Source: an archaeon (GTDB taxonomy: Archaea; Micrarchaeota; Micrarchaeia; Anstonellales; Bilamarchaeaceae). From it: a stretch of 33,835 bases of DNA. A model generated the notes under the pieces. It did not search any database. It saw nothing but the letters and a program-made list of their open reading frames with translations, and was not told the origin of the DNA. Within the stretch, counting starts at the first letter, position 1. Each line of letters starts with the position of its first letter. Location: positions 1-33,835 of the forward strand of contig JAGVON010000051.1 in NCBI GenBank assembly GCA_020052735.1. The letters are read 5' to 3'. Shown one piece after another: positions 7,008 to 13,167 of this stretch. The position numbers and the translations under genes were made by a program.

Positions 7008-7859
7008 ATGGTAGATGAAACTTTAACCCAGAGGCTTGATGCACTGCTTGAGCAGTCAAAAGATTCAGCTGCAGCAGGGCGGGAGTTGCACAGGATGCTT
7101 CATGACAGCGGGCTGCAGGGCAACCCTGAAGTGGAGCGCTGGTTCACAAGAGAAATGGCAAAGCAGGAATTCGTCAAACTTAGGCTCGCTGCGCTCAATG
7201 CCCCAAATGATATGCACAAGAAGTGTGCCGGGCTCGCGCTCGTGAAGAAGGTGCAGGCAACGGAAGGGCTCACGCAGCACGAGAGGGTGGAGGAGCTCAC
7301 GAAGATTGTCAGGGCCCCCGGCTTGCATGCGGATGCGAGGGTGGAGGCGGTCAAGGCGCTTGACCACGAGCTTGCCAGCACAACCGGCGGCATGGAGAGG
7401 CTGCGCATCATAAAGGTCCTGCTGCTGGAGCTGGGCGGCGCGCCGCAGCCGTTGAAGGAAGCGGTGGCAGAGGCGTTCGCGGAGTGCGCATTAGCCGTTG
7501 GGGGGAATCCCTATACGGTCAAGAGAATAATCCTTTCCGGGCAATACGGGGAAGCCATGTGCGAAAGAATCGGCAGGAAGCTCATAGACATGTATGTGGG
7601 GAAGGGGAATGCGGGCGATGTGGAACTTATCGCGGACGACCCGAAGACTCCATATAAGGTTGTGGCTTATGCGTGCGCGAAGCTCGGGCGCCCGGTTCCA
7701 GAGCCGCCTGCCATGAAGGCGGACGATGATACGATGATGGGGCCGCTTGCCAGATGGCTGGATAGAACCAAGGGGGCGGAAAGGGCAAAGGCCGCAAACG
7801 GGGCCCCCGATGGCGGAACGCCTAACGGCGGGAAACCCAAGGTTCCGATTAGGCGCTGA
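7008..7859 (+). CDS. HEAT-like helical-repeat protein
   Basis: A 283-residue soluble protein with repeated helical hairpins. Units such as 'IVRAPGLHADARVEAVKALD' and 'IADDPKTPYKVVAYACAKLG' have the spacing of HEAT repeats. The last 25 residues are a Gly/Pro/Asn/Lys tail ('GAPDGGTPNGGKPKVP'), probably disordered. ATG 7008 was chosen over in-frame upstream codons because a TATA-like TTTTTAAATA sits at leaderless distance and because the upstream frame overlaps the preceding paralogue. It forms a cluster with 5442 and 6220. No enzymatic motif is visible and I cannot assign a function. Confidence 0.7.
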   Translation: MVDETLTQRLDALLEQSKDSAAAGRELHRMLHDSGLQGNPEVERWFTREMAKQEFVKLRLAALNAPNDMHKKCAGLALVKKVQATEGLTQHERVEELTKIVRAPGLHADARVEAVKALDHELASTTGGMERLRIIKVLLLELGGAPQPLKEAVAEAFAECALAVGGNPYTVKRIILSGQYGEAMCERIGRKLIDMYVGKGNAGDVELIADDPKTPYKVVAYACAKLGRPVPEPPAMKADDDTMMGPLARWLDRTKGAERAKAANGAPDGGTPNGGKPKVPIRR

Positions 7860-7871
7860 AAGCATTGGCCT

Positions 7872-7946
7872 TCATTTCGTAAGCAGATATGTGAGGATTA
7901 GCACAAGCGCTATCAGGCTCGTGAAGAAGAGTATTTCCTCAATCAT
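7872..7946 (-). CDS. 24-residue single-pass membrane peptide
   Basis: A tiny frame starting at ATG 7946: an acidic start (MIEE), one continuous hydrophobic helix (ILFFTSLIALVLILTYLL), then TK and stop TGA at 7872-7874. The orientation would place the short acidic N-terminus on one side of the membrane and the lysine on the other. A TATA-like AAGTATAAAAATAA is centred 26 nt upstream, exactly where leaderless genes in this window have it, and the same box serves the divergent carbamate kinase gene. It is too short for most gene finders. It may be a small membrane-protein subunit or regulator. I do not recognise it. Confidence 0.55.
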   Translation of the reverse strand: MIEEILFFTSLIALVLILTYLLTK

Positions 7947-7966
7947 GGGTAATGGTTATCCTTGCT

Positions 7967-7979
7967 TATTTTTATACTT
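7967..7979. promoter_or_regulatory. Bidirectional TATA element between the membrane peptide and carbamate kinase
   Basis: TTATTTTTATACTT is centred at about 7972. It lies 26 nt from ATG 7998 (plus) and 26 nt from ATG 7946 (minus). One box appears to drive two leaderless divergent genes. Confidence 0.5.
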
Positions 7980-7997
7980 TGCGCGGGAGATGGAAGC

Positions 7998-8882
7998 ATG
8001 AAAATCGTGATTGCGCTGGGGGGGAACGCGCTAATCCTTCCGGGGCAGAAGGGCACTGCTTCCGAACAGATAAAGAACGTGCAGAAGACTTGCAGGCAGC
8101 TGCGCATCCTTGAGGAGGAGCATGAAATAGTTGTTACGCACGGGAACGGGCCCCAGGTCGGGAATTTGCTGATCCAGCAGAAGGAGGCGAACGGAAAAGT
8201 GGCGGAGATGCCCCTGGACGTTTGCGGGGCGATGACACAGGGCCAGCTGGGGTATTGGATGCAGCAGGAGATGAGGAATGAGGGGCTGCATGCCACGACC
8301 ATTGTGACGCAGACGCTTGTGGATGCGAAGGACCCCGCATTTAAGCATCCGACCAAGCCGGTTGGGCCTTTCTATAAAGAAAAACATGAAGGGATGGTGC
8401 AGGATGCAGGGCGAGGATATAGAAAAGTGGTCGCTTCGCCCATTCCCGTTGAGATTGTGGAGATAGATGCGATAAAGGCGATGATTGCAAAGGGGCTTGT
8501 GGTGATTGCTTCCGGAGGAGGGGGGATTCCGGTCATTAGAAAAGGGGGAAAACTGGTCGGGGTGGAGGCGGTGATTGATAAGGACCGCGCGGCGCAGGTT
8601 TTGGCGAATGAGATTTTTGCGGATGTGCTGATGATTCCCACCGCGGTGGATTCCGTGAAGATTAATTTTGGAAAAAAGAATGAGAAGGAGATATGGGAAC
8701 TGAGCGTTGATGATGCGGAGAAGCATCTTGCAAATAATGAGTTCGCGGAGGGGAGCATGAAGCCGAAGATTGAGGCGTGCGTCGCTTTCGTGAGGAAGGG
8801 CGGAAAGAAAGCGGTAATCTGCTCAATAGAGAATATAGAGAAGGCGCTGGATGGAAGGGCCGGGACTACGATTCATGCCTGA
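7998..8882 (+). CDS. arcC: Carbamate kinase
   Basis: A 294-residue amino acid kinase-fold enzyme that interconverts carbamoyl phosphate plus ADP with carbamate plus ATP, in the cytoplasm. The N-terminal phosphate loop is KIVIALGGNAL. Further family motifs are VVTHGNGPQVGNL, DVCGAMTQGQLGYW, VVASPIPVEIVE, 'VIASGGGGIPVI', 'AVIDKDRAAQVLAN' and the C-terminal 'EGSMKPKIEA' with 'GRAGTTI'. The length is close to the usual ~310. ATG 7998 was chosen because the sequence before it does not fit the family and a TATA box lies 26 nt upstream. No arginine deiminase or ornithine transcarbamylase gene is nearby, so the carbamoyl-phosphate source is unclear. The 3' end overlaps the convergent gene by 10 nt. 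Confidence 0.95.
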   Translation: MKIVIALGGNALILPGQKGTASEQIKNVQKTCRQLRILEEEHEIVVTHGNGPQVGNLLIQQKEANGKVAEMPLDVCGAMTQGQLGYWMQQEMRNEGLHATTIVTQTLVDAKDPAFKHPTKPVGPFYKEKHEGMVQDAGRGYRKVVASPIPVEIVEIDAIKAMIAKGLVVIASGGGGIPVIRKGGKLVGVEAVIDKDRAAQVLANEIFADVLMIPTAVDSVKINFGKKNEKEIWELSVDDAEKHLANNEFAEGSMKPKIEACVAFVRKGGKKAVICSIENIEKALDGRAGTTIHA

Positions 8883-9439
8883 GTCGCTTCCAGTATTTCC
8901 GCCAGCCTGTCCGCGTCGAAAGTGACCACTTCCTCCGTGAATTCCACCCCGTCTGCCTTGGATGTGGTGGGGAGCTTGCAGTCTGCCAGCGTCCTTAGTA
9001 TTTCATCAGGATGTTTTTCCGATATGAAAGCCAAAGCTCCAAACTCGTCCGCGGTAAGGCTCCTTTTCGGCTTTCTATAAACCAGTTCAGTGGCCATGTT
9101 CAGTATCCTGGCTCCTGCCGCCGCCTTCGCATCCGCATCCTTGGAGCGTGTTGCGACCGCCATGATTGCTCCGGTGTCTGTAAGGACGTCGAGTATGCCT
9201 GAGAGCATCTCAACCGCCTTTTCCCCAACTTTCGGGTCACCGTTCTTTGCGACGTAGGCAAGTGCCCTTTGGTTGTCGCCTATTTTCCCGAGCGTTGAAA
9301 GCGCGAGTTGCAAATCCTGTCCGCAAATCAGCCTTGCGAGCCCCCTATTGTTTTCCGAAGGCGCTGCTTTTCTGTCCGCGCCCTTCCCACCTGCCACACC
9401 TAGAGCGGAAACGGTGCCTGTCTCTTGTGCTAATGCCAT
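8873..9439 (-). CDS. Helical-repeat protein (HEAT-like), function unknown
   Basis: A 188-residue soluble protein made mostly of helix pairs: 'LQLALSTLGKIGDNQRALAYVAKNGDPKVGEKAVEML' (shown in parts: LQLALSTLGKIGDN, then RALAYVAKNGDPKV), 'ILDVLTDTGAIMAVATRS' and 'LAFISEKHPDEILRTL'. These fit HEAT-type solenoid turns and resemble the nearby repeat proteins. The N-terminus is a short Gly/Ala-rich tail. ATG 9439 was preferred over more distal in-frame codons because it lies 26-28 nt from a TATA-like box shared with the divergent gene at 9489. The 3' end overlaps the carbamate kinase stop by 10 nt in convergent orientation. No catalytic motif is seen. Confidence 0.7.
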   Translation of the reverse strand: MALAQETGTVSALGVAGGKGADRKAAPSENNRGLARLICGQDLQLALSTLGKIGDNQRALAYVAKNGDPKVGEKAVEMLSGILDVLTDTGAIMAVATRSKDADAKAAAGARILNMATELVYRKPKRSLTADEFGALAFISEKHPDEILRTLADCKLPTTSKADGVEFTEEVVTFDADRLAEILEATQA

Positions 9440-9462
9440 GACACTAATATGTGTGGAGAAAC

Positions 9463-9472
9463 ATTTAAGTAT
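9463..9472. promoter_or_regulatory. Bidirectional TATA element between 9439 and 9489
   Basis: ATTTAAGTAT (minus: ATACTTAAAT) is centred about 28 nt from ATG 9439 and 22-28 nt from ATGs 9489/9495. It probably starts two leaderless transcripts in opposite directions. Confidence 0.5.
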
Positions 9473-9488
9473 GTAAGCCACAGAGAAT

Positions 9489-10007
9489 ATGGTTATGACT
9501 GACCACACTTATCGCAGGCCAAGGTTTTTCCCGGAACACATGGACCCCAAACGGGCGGAAAGGATGAAAGCCGTGGGCATGGCGAGACTGTTCGAAAAGT
9601 ATGGCGGACCGCAGACTGAAATGGTTGCGCCACAGCCCGTGGTGTGCGAGCCGAGGGTGAAGAAAAGAAGCTTCTGGAACCCAAAGCAGGTAAGGGAGAT
9701 GGGCGATTCGGAGCTGAGAGCCAGGGCAAGCCGGCTGGAGAGGACGGATAATATTATATCCTCTATAGGAATTGCGGCTATATTTGCAGACGCCATTGCA
9801 TGGACGGGCCGCATAGCCTACGAAGCGGTGGTGAATGGGCTGGAGGCAGTCAGGGGCAAGGGATTTGACATGTTTGACAAAGCCGCGCTTGCGGGAGCGG
9901 GCACAGTAATACTCGTGCTGCTCCTTTCAAGAGTTAACCTGGCAGATGGGAAGGGCGAATGCTACAAGGAACTGTTGAAGAGGGCGGACGCAAAGAAACC
10001 GGAGTAA
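9489..10007 (+). CDS. Small two-TM membrane protein with basic N-terminal domain
   Basis: 172 residues. About 95 residues of basic, Pro-containing sequence ('PVVCEPRVKKRSFW') precede two hydrophobic helices ('NIISSIGIAAIFADAIAWTG' and 'AALAGAGTVILVLLLS'), with a charged C-terminal tail. It is probably an inner-membrane hairpin with both ends in the cytoplasm. The next two genes have the same plan, and 'VVYEPKETPKEK' in the second resembles 'VVCEPRVKKRS' here, so the three look like diverged paralogues. An in-frame ATG at 9495 is an equally good start for a leaderless mRNA. I do not recognise a family. Confidence 0.65.
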   Translation: MVMTDHTYRRPRFFPEHMDPKRAERMKAVGMARLFEKYGGPQTEMVAPQPVVCEPRVKKRSFWNPKQVREMGDSELRARASRLERTDNIISSIGIAAIFADAIAWTGRIAYEAVVNGLEAVRGKGFDMFDKAALAGAGTVILVLLLSRVNLADGKGECYKELLKRADAKKPE

Positions 10008-10012
10008 TCTTT

Positions 10013-10441
10013 ATGTACAGGACACTAACACCTGCCGGAACCCGTGATTTGGCCAGAATGGACCGGGTGCGAGTTGCCGCTAAGGCGGCATTCGGCAGGC
10101 GGATGAAAGACGATTTGCTTGTGGAGAGGGAAGTGCCGCCGGTGGTGTATGAACCTAAGGAGACGCCGAAAGAAAAAGCACGATGGCGCATAAGAGCCAA
10201 AAGGGCAAAAATAGCTACTTTTGTAGGTTCAGTGATTACTTCGGCAATGGCCGCAGGTTCATACTGTGATTTCCTTGGGGGCGGGCGTGGCTTGTATTCC
10301 CGCATTTTCGGCAACCTGGACAGCCCGGCGGTTGCATATATTTTCGGAGCTGCAACCCTGGCACTTGGAGTTACCCATTTTGTGCTGTACGTCAGAACTT
10401 ACCGAATGGAGATCCAGGCAGCAAACGGGCAGGCGAAATAG
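10013..10441 (+). CDS. Small two-TM membrane protein, paralogue of its neighbours
   Basis: 142 residues with a basic N-terminal part (rich in Arg and Lys, containing 'PPVVYEPKETPKEKARW') followed by two hydrophobic segments, 'IATFVGSVITSAMAAGSY' and 'VAYIFGAATLALGVTHFVLY', and a short tail. ATG 10013 is preceded by GGAG, 5 nt after the upstream stop, so it is co-translated with the gene before it. Membrane topology and motif order match the genes at 9489 and 10472. No known family is recognised. Confidence 0.65.
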   Translation: MYRTLTPAGTRDLARMDRVRVAAKAAFGRRMKDDLLVEREVPPVVYEPKETPKEKARWRIRAKRAKIATFVGSVITSAMAAGSYCDFLGGGRGLYSRIFGNLDSPAVAYIFGAATLALGVTHFVLYVRTYRMEIQAANGQAK

Positions 10442-10448
10442 TTTTAAT
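10442..10448 (+). promoter_or_regulatory. TATA box for the gene at 10472
   Basis: TTTTAAT directly after the upstream stop codon, centred about 27 nt before ATG 10472. This supports ATG over the GTG at 10466 and an independent leaderless transcript. Confidence 0.4.
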
Positions 10449-10471
10449 CTCTCTTTGCTAATTCTGTGCAT

Positions 10472-10882
10472 ATGGCTGAAATAAGGCAGCTGCACGAGAA
10501 GCCTGTTTTTAGGGAAAGGTTCAAAGCTTGGAGATTCAGGACTTACGAAAGATTGCACCTGCGCAGTAAGCCGCGTGAAGTAACAGAGCAGGTACCGGTG
10601 CAAATGCCCCAGCAGAAAATGCAGGCGGCCGAAGAAAGGGTACTTGCCTCCGGGTTCCGTAAGCGCATGTTTGCCATTGTGATGACGGAACTGGGCAAAG
10701 CGGCTGCTTTCATAGGAGGTTTTTATTGTGTGTTTCAGCCCAATAGGATTATCGCGGCACTTGGGTTAGTTGGCGTACTCTCTGTGATATGGCTGGAGAA
10801 AGCAGGGGAAACCATAGATGAGAAAATCAGAAAGGGCATATGCGTCAAGGTTGAAGAGCTTAAAAGAACCTCAAATAGCTAG
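10472..10882 (+). CDS. Small two-TM membrane protein, third of the cassette
   Basis: 136 residues. A basic N-terminal region ('FRERFKAWRFRTYERLHL'), then a Gln/Pro-rich stretch ('VPVQMPQQKMQ'), then two hydrophobic segments ('ELGKAAAFIGGFYCVF' and 'IIAALGLVGVLSVIWL') and a charged tail. The layout matches the two genes before it. GTG 10466 is in frame, but ATG 10472 has the better promoter spacing. The function is unknown. The following gene (Orc1/Cdc6) has its own promoter. Confidence 0.65.
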   Translation: MAEIRQLHEKPVFRERFKAWRFRTYERLHLRSKPREVTEQVPVQMPQQKMQAAEERVLASGFRKRMFAIVMTELGKAAAFIGGFYCVFQPNRIIAALGLVGVLSVIWLEKAGETIDEKIRKGICVKVEELKRTSNS

Positions 10883-10903
10883 GGCGCTGGGATTTCGCAA
10901 GGG

Positions 10904-10909
10904 TTTTAA
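10904..10909 (+). promoter_or_regulatory. TATA box of the Orc1/Cdc6 gene
   Basis: TTTTAA centred 26 nt before the GTG start at 10932, the usual leaderless spacing in this window. It supports the GTG start. Confidence 0.5.
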
Positions 10910-10931
10910 CTTCTTTTTGTGAATTGGAAGC

Positions 10932-12008
10932 GTGAACGTTTTCAGAGGGCTTGAAGGGATACGCGGAAAGGGCGTGTTCCGCAACGAGGACGCATTCAAT
11001 CCGGAATTCCTTCCGGACCAGGTTATCGGCAGGGAGAAAGAGGTCCGCGAAATCGCCTTCAACCTTAAGCCCGTGGGGGAGAAGAGGAGGCCCACTTCCA
11101 TGGTTTTGTACGGCCCTCCGGGAACCGGAAAGACCTGCTGCACCCGTCATGTGCTGAAGGAGCTTACTGAATATACGCAGAGGGCGGAGCCGATTTACAT
11201 TAATTGCTGGAGGCACTCCACGCGCACTGCTGTTCTCTCCGTAATATTGGAAAAGTTTGATGCAATCATGCCGCGGAGGGGCATAAGCTCCGAGGAACTG
11301 TTGCAGAGGACCGTGGAATTGATGAAGAAGAGCGGCAAAATCCCCATCATCGTATTGGATGAGGCGGATGCGCTCATAGACGAGGAGGAGGGCGGCTTAT
11401 TCTACGATTTGTTGCGCATGGGGGAGACGGAGAAACTGAATGTGGGCGTGATTGCGATTACGAACAGGGAGGATATTCTCGCTTTATTGGATAGGAGGAT
11501 TAGAAGCTCATTGATGCAGGCGGAAGTTGAGTTTAAGCGGTATGCCCCGGGAGAACTAAAAGAAATCCTAAAGGAGAGGGCAAAGGCCGGGCTGGTTCCC
11601 GGTTCGTGGGACGAGGAGGCGCTCGGGGTGTGTGCAGCCTTCGCTGGGAAGAATGGCGGGGATGCTCGCATAGGGATTACGCTCCTTTGGTTGGCGGGAA
11701 GGAGGGCGGAAGCTGGAAGCGGGCACATTACGGTTAAGGAAGTGGAGGAATCCAAGAATAAAGTATTGCAGGAAATAAAGGAAAAGAAGGCGGAACTGCT
11801 TGACGAGAACGACAAGGAACTGCTGGAATTCATAAAGAAGAAGGGGAGGGCGACAAGCGGAGACATCTATTCCGCATTCAAGGGGGTGAGCGAGAGGACA
11901 ATACGGGAGCACCTGGGAAAATTGGGGAGCATGGGGCTGCTTGAGATGGAAACGCTCACGGAGGAAGGGAAGAAGGGAAGGACGCGATTGTTCAGGGCGA
12001 AAATATAG
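10932..12008 (+). CDS. cdc6: Orc1/Cdc6-family replication initiator ATPase
   Basis: A 358-residue AAA+ protein. Walker A is GPPGTGKT (61-68), Walker B is VLDEADAL (141-148), and the sensor region contains 'GVIAITNREDI'. An arginine-rich lid follows ('LLDRRIRSSL'), then a helical lid domain. The C-terminal winged helix (about 300-358) contains 'GRATSGDIYSAFKGVSERT' and ends 'GKKGRTRLFRAKI'. Archaeal Orc1/Cdc6 proteins bind origin repeats and load MCM. At 358 residues it is slightly shorter than typical (about 400). I see no clear ORB-type origin repeats next to it. A decayed copy of its 3' end recurs at 13111-13167, beyond the toxin-antitoxin module. Confidence 0.88.
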   Translation: MNVFRGLEGIRGKGVFRNEDAFNPEFLPDQVIGREKEVREIAFNLKPVGEKRRPTSMVLYGPPGTGKTCCTRHVLKELTEYTQRAEPIYINCWRHSTRTAVLSVILEKFDAIMPRRGISSEELLQRTVELMKKSGKIPIIVLDEADALIDEEEGGLFYDLLRMGETEKLNVGVIAITNREDILALLDRRIRSSLMQAEVEFKRYAPGELKEILKERAKAGLVPGSWDEEALGVCAAFAGKNGGDARIGITLLWLAGRRAEAGSGHITVKEVEESKNKVLQEIKEKKAELLDENDKELLEFIKKKGRATSGDIYSAFKGVSERTIREHLGKLGSMGLLEMETLTEEGKKGRTRLFRAKI

Positions 12009-12019
12009 TGGAATGGGCA

Positions 12020-12070
12020 CGTTTAGCTGAACTAAACGATATGTTTAAAAATATTAAACAACTTGTTTAA
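12020..12070. promoter_or_regulatory. Array of palindromes: probable operator of the MNT/HEPN operon
   Basis: Three overlapping inverted repeats: CGTTTAG-CTGAA-CTAAACG (12020-12038), GTTTAA-AAATA-TTAAAC (12043-12059) and TTAAACAA-C-TTGTTTAA (12054-12070). GTTTA half-sites start at 12021, 12043 and 12065, and TAAAC half-sites at 12033 and 12055, so the period is 22 bp. The middle repeat overlaps the TATA-like TTTAAAAAT at leaderless distance from ATG 12074. The encoded winged-helix antitoxin is the obvious candidate repressor. Confidence 0.65.
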
Positions 12071-12073
12071 TCC

Positions 12074-12610
12074 ATGAAAACACTTATCTCGACCAGAGGC
12101 AGGAAGAAAATCCTGAAAGAAATACTCTCAAACCCGGGGAAAGCATATGGGGTAAGGGAACTCGCAACAGCTGTGGGGGTTTCCCCGGGTGCGGTCTCCA
12201 TATTCCTGAGGGCCCTTGAAAAGGACGGAATAATAAAGAAGGGGATGCCTGACCTTTCAAACCCTGAAGTTAGGGCGCTGAAGGTTCTTTTCAACGTGGA
12301 AACGGTGCGTGCGATTTACGGAAAATTAGTGAAGAAATTCAAAATAGGCGGAATGGGCATCTATGGAAGTTGGGCAAAGGGAGAGAATACCGAAGAGAGC
12401 GACCTGGACGTGTGGATCAGGGTGAGGAAGGAACCGCCGCCGCTGGAAACTGCGGAGATCAGGAGGATTGTGAAGGGAGGGGCGGGGGTTGCTAACGCAA
12501 GCATATTATTTGTTACCCCGGAAAGCCTTAGGGGGATGCGGGAGAAGGACAGCGTGTTCTATTCCACGCTCTTCCATTCCTTAGTGATTGGAGGTGAGGG
12601 GATTGCTTAA
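12074..12610 (+). CDS. MNT antitoxin: winged helix plus minimal nucleotidyltransferase
   Basis: 178 residues. Residues 1-60 form a winged helix-turn-helix ('YGVRELATAVGVSPGAVSIF'), and residues about 85-175 form a minimal nucleotidyltransferase domain with the signature GSWAKGENTEESDLD, giving GS(98-99) and D110/D112. In HEPN/MNT (type VII) modules the MNT protein adds AMP to a tyrosine of the HEPN toxin and so silences it. The neighbour is the matching HEPN gene and overlaps the 3' end by 8 nt. The N-terminal DNA-binding domain and the palindromes upstream suggest autoregulation. ATG 12074 has a TATA-like box 24 nt upstream. Confidence 0.85.
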   Translation: MKTLISTRGRKKILKEILSNPGKAYGVRELATAVGVSPGAVSIFLRALEKDGIIKKGMPDLSNPEVRALKVLFNVETVRAIYGKLVKKFKIGGMGIYGSWAKGENTEESDLDVWIRVRKEPPPLETAEIRRIVKGGAGVANASILFVTPESLRGMREKDSVFYSTLFHSLVIGGEGIA

Positions 12611-13028
12611 ATTTGAAGGATGCGTCAAGGCGGGGATGCTGCGAACGATGCCGCCTTCCCCGGAACAGGCGCTGCTGAGCATGGAGAAGGCCGAGGAGAT
12701 TCTTGAGGATGCGAAGGCGAACCTTGAGGAGGGAAGGTATAACGCAGCCGCGATGCTCGCCTACGTTTCCATGCTGAATGCCGCGCGAGCGGTGCTCTTC
12801 AAGGATGGCTGGAGGGAGAAGAGCCATTATTGCATAACACGCTACCTTGAGGCAAAGCACGGGGATGTGATCGGGAAGGAAATGGTTGTTTTATTGGATG
12901 ATTACCGGGATACGAGGCACGACGTGCAATATTCCGCCGGGTATAATGCGAGCCCCGAGAAGGCGTCGGGCATGGTATCTTTTGCGGGAAAGTTTCTGGA
13001 GAAGGTCGGGGGCATATTGGAAAAGTAG
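12603..13028 (+). CDS. HEPN-domain toxin
   Basis: 141 residues from a TTG start. The start was chosen because a perfect Shine-Dalgarno GGAGGTGA lies at 12590-12597, 5 nt upstream. The body is a four-helix HEPN fold: 'EKAEEILEDAKANLEEGRY', 'NAAAMLAYVSMLNAARAVLF', 'EKSHYCITRYLEAKHGD' and the active-site helix 'YRDTRHDVQY'. HEPN proteins of this kind are ribonucleases using the R...H pair; the tyrosine in 'DVQY' is a likely site of modification by the MNT partner. The overlap with the MNT gene is the normal arrangement. The exact RNA target is not predictable. Confidence 0.82.
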   Translation: MLKFEGCVKAGMLRTMPPSPEQALLSMEKAEEILEDAKANLEEGRYNAAAMLAYVSMLNAARAVLFKDGWREKSHYCITRYLEAKHGDVIGKEMVVLLDDYRDTRHDVQYSAGYNASPEKASGMVSFAGKFLEKVGGILEK

Positions 13029-13049
13029 GCGGTAGGGTCTGAAAATTGG

Positions 13050-13082
13050 TTATACCAGATGGTTTTAAACCAAAAGGTATAA
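13050..13082. promoter_or_regulatory. 33-nt nested palindrome after the HEPN gene
   Basis: Symmetric about 13066: TTATACC (13050-13056), AGA, TGGTTT, T, AAACCA, AAA, GGTATAA (13076-13082). As RNA it is a 13-bp interrupted hairpin followed by ATTTTTAT, so it could terminate the toxin operon. As DNA it could be an operator for the next gene, whose TATA-like TTTTTATAAAT starts at 13083. Confidence 0.5.
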
Positions 13083-13089
13083 TTTTTAT

Positions 13090-13116
13090 AAATAACATAT
13101 GTTATTTTAAAATAAC
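13090..13116. promoter_or_regulatory. Two overlapping palindromes with 10-bp spaced half-sites
   Basis: AAATAACATATGTTATTT (13090-13107) and GTTATTTTAAAATAAC (13101-13116) are perfect palindromes sharing an arm. AATAAC, GTTATT and AATAAC start at 13091, 13101 and 13111, one helical turn apart. They sit between the TATA-like box and ATG 13164, as a repressor site would. Confidence 0.5.
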
Positions 13117-13167
13117 GAAGGAGCTGGGAAAAAAGGAAGGGCGAGGGTGTTCAGGGCGAAATTATGA
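13111..13167 (+). pseudogene. Remnant of a cdc6 3' end
   Basis: The frame ending with TGA at 13165-13167 reads 'NEGAGKKGRARVFRAKL', against 'LTEEGKKGRTRLFRAKI' at the C-terminus of the Orc1/Cdc6 gene. At the DNA level TGTTCAGGGCGAAA is identical at 11989-12002 and 13148-13161. The frame is closed upstream by TAA at 13108-13110, so only about 18 codons survive. It flanks the MNT/HEPN module on the side opposite the intact gene. Confidence 0.6.

Noticed and set aside
9959-10012. Extension of the second membrane-protein gene upstream of 10013.
   Set aside because: It would overlap the preceding gene; ATG 10013 has GGAG and directly follows the upstream stop.
12009-12073. A/T-rich palindromes beside cdc6 as a replication origin.
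   Set aside because: The spacing and half-sites fit an operator for the adjacent gene, and no ORB-like motif or unwinding element is evident.
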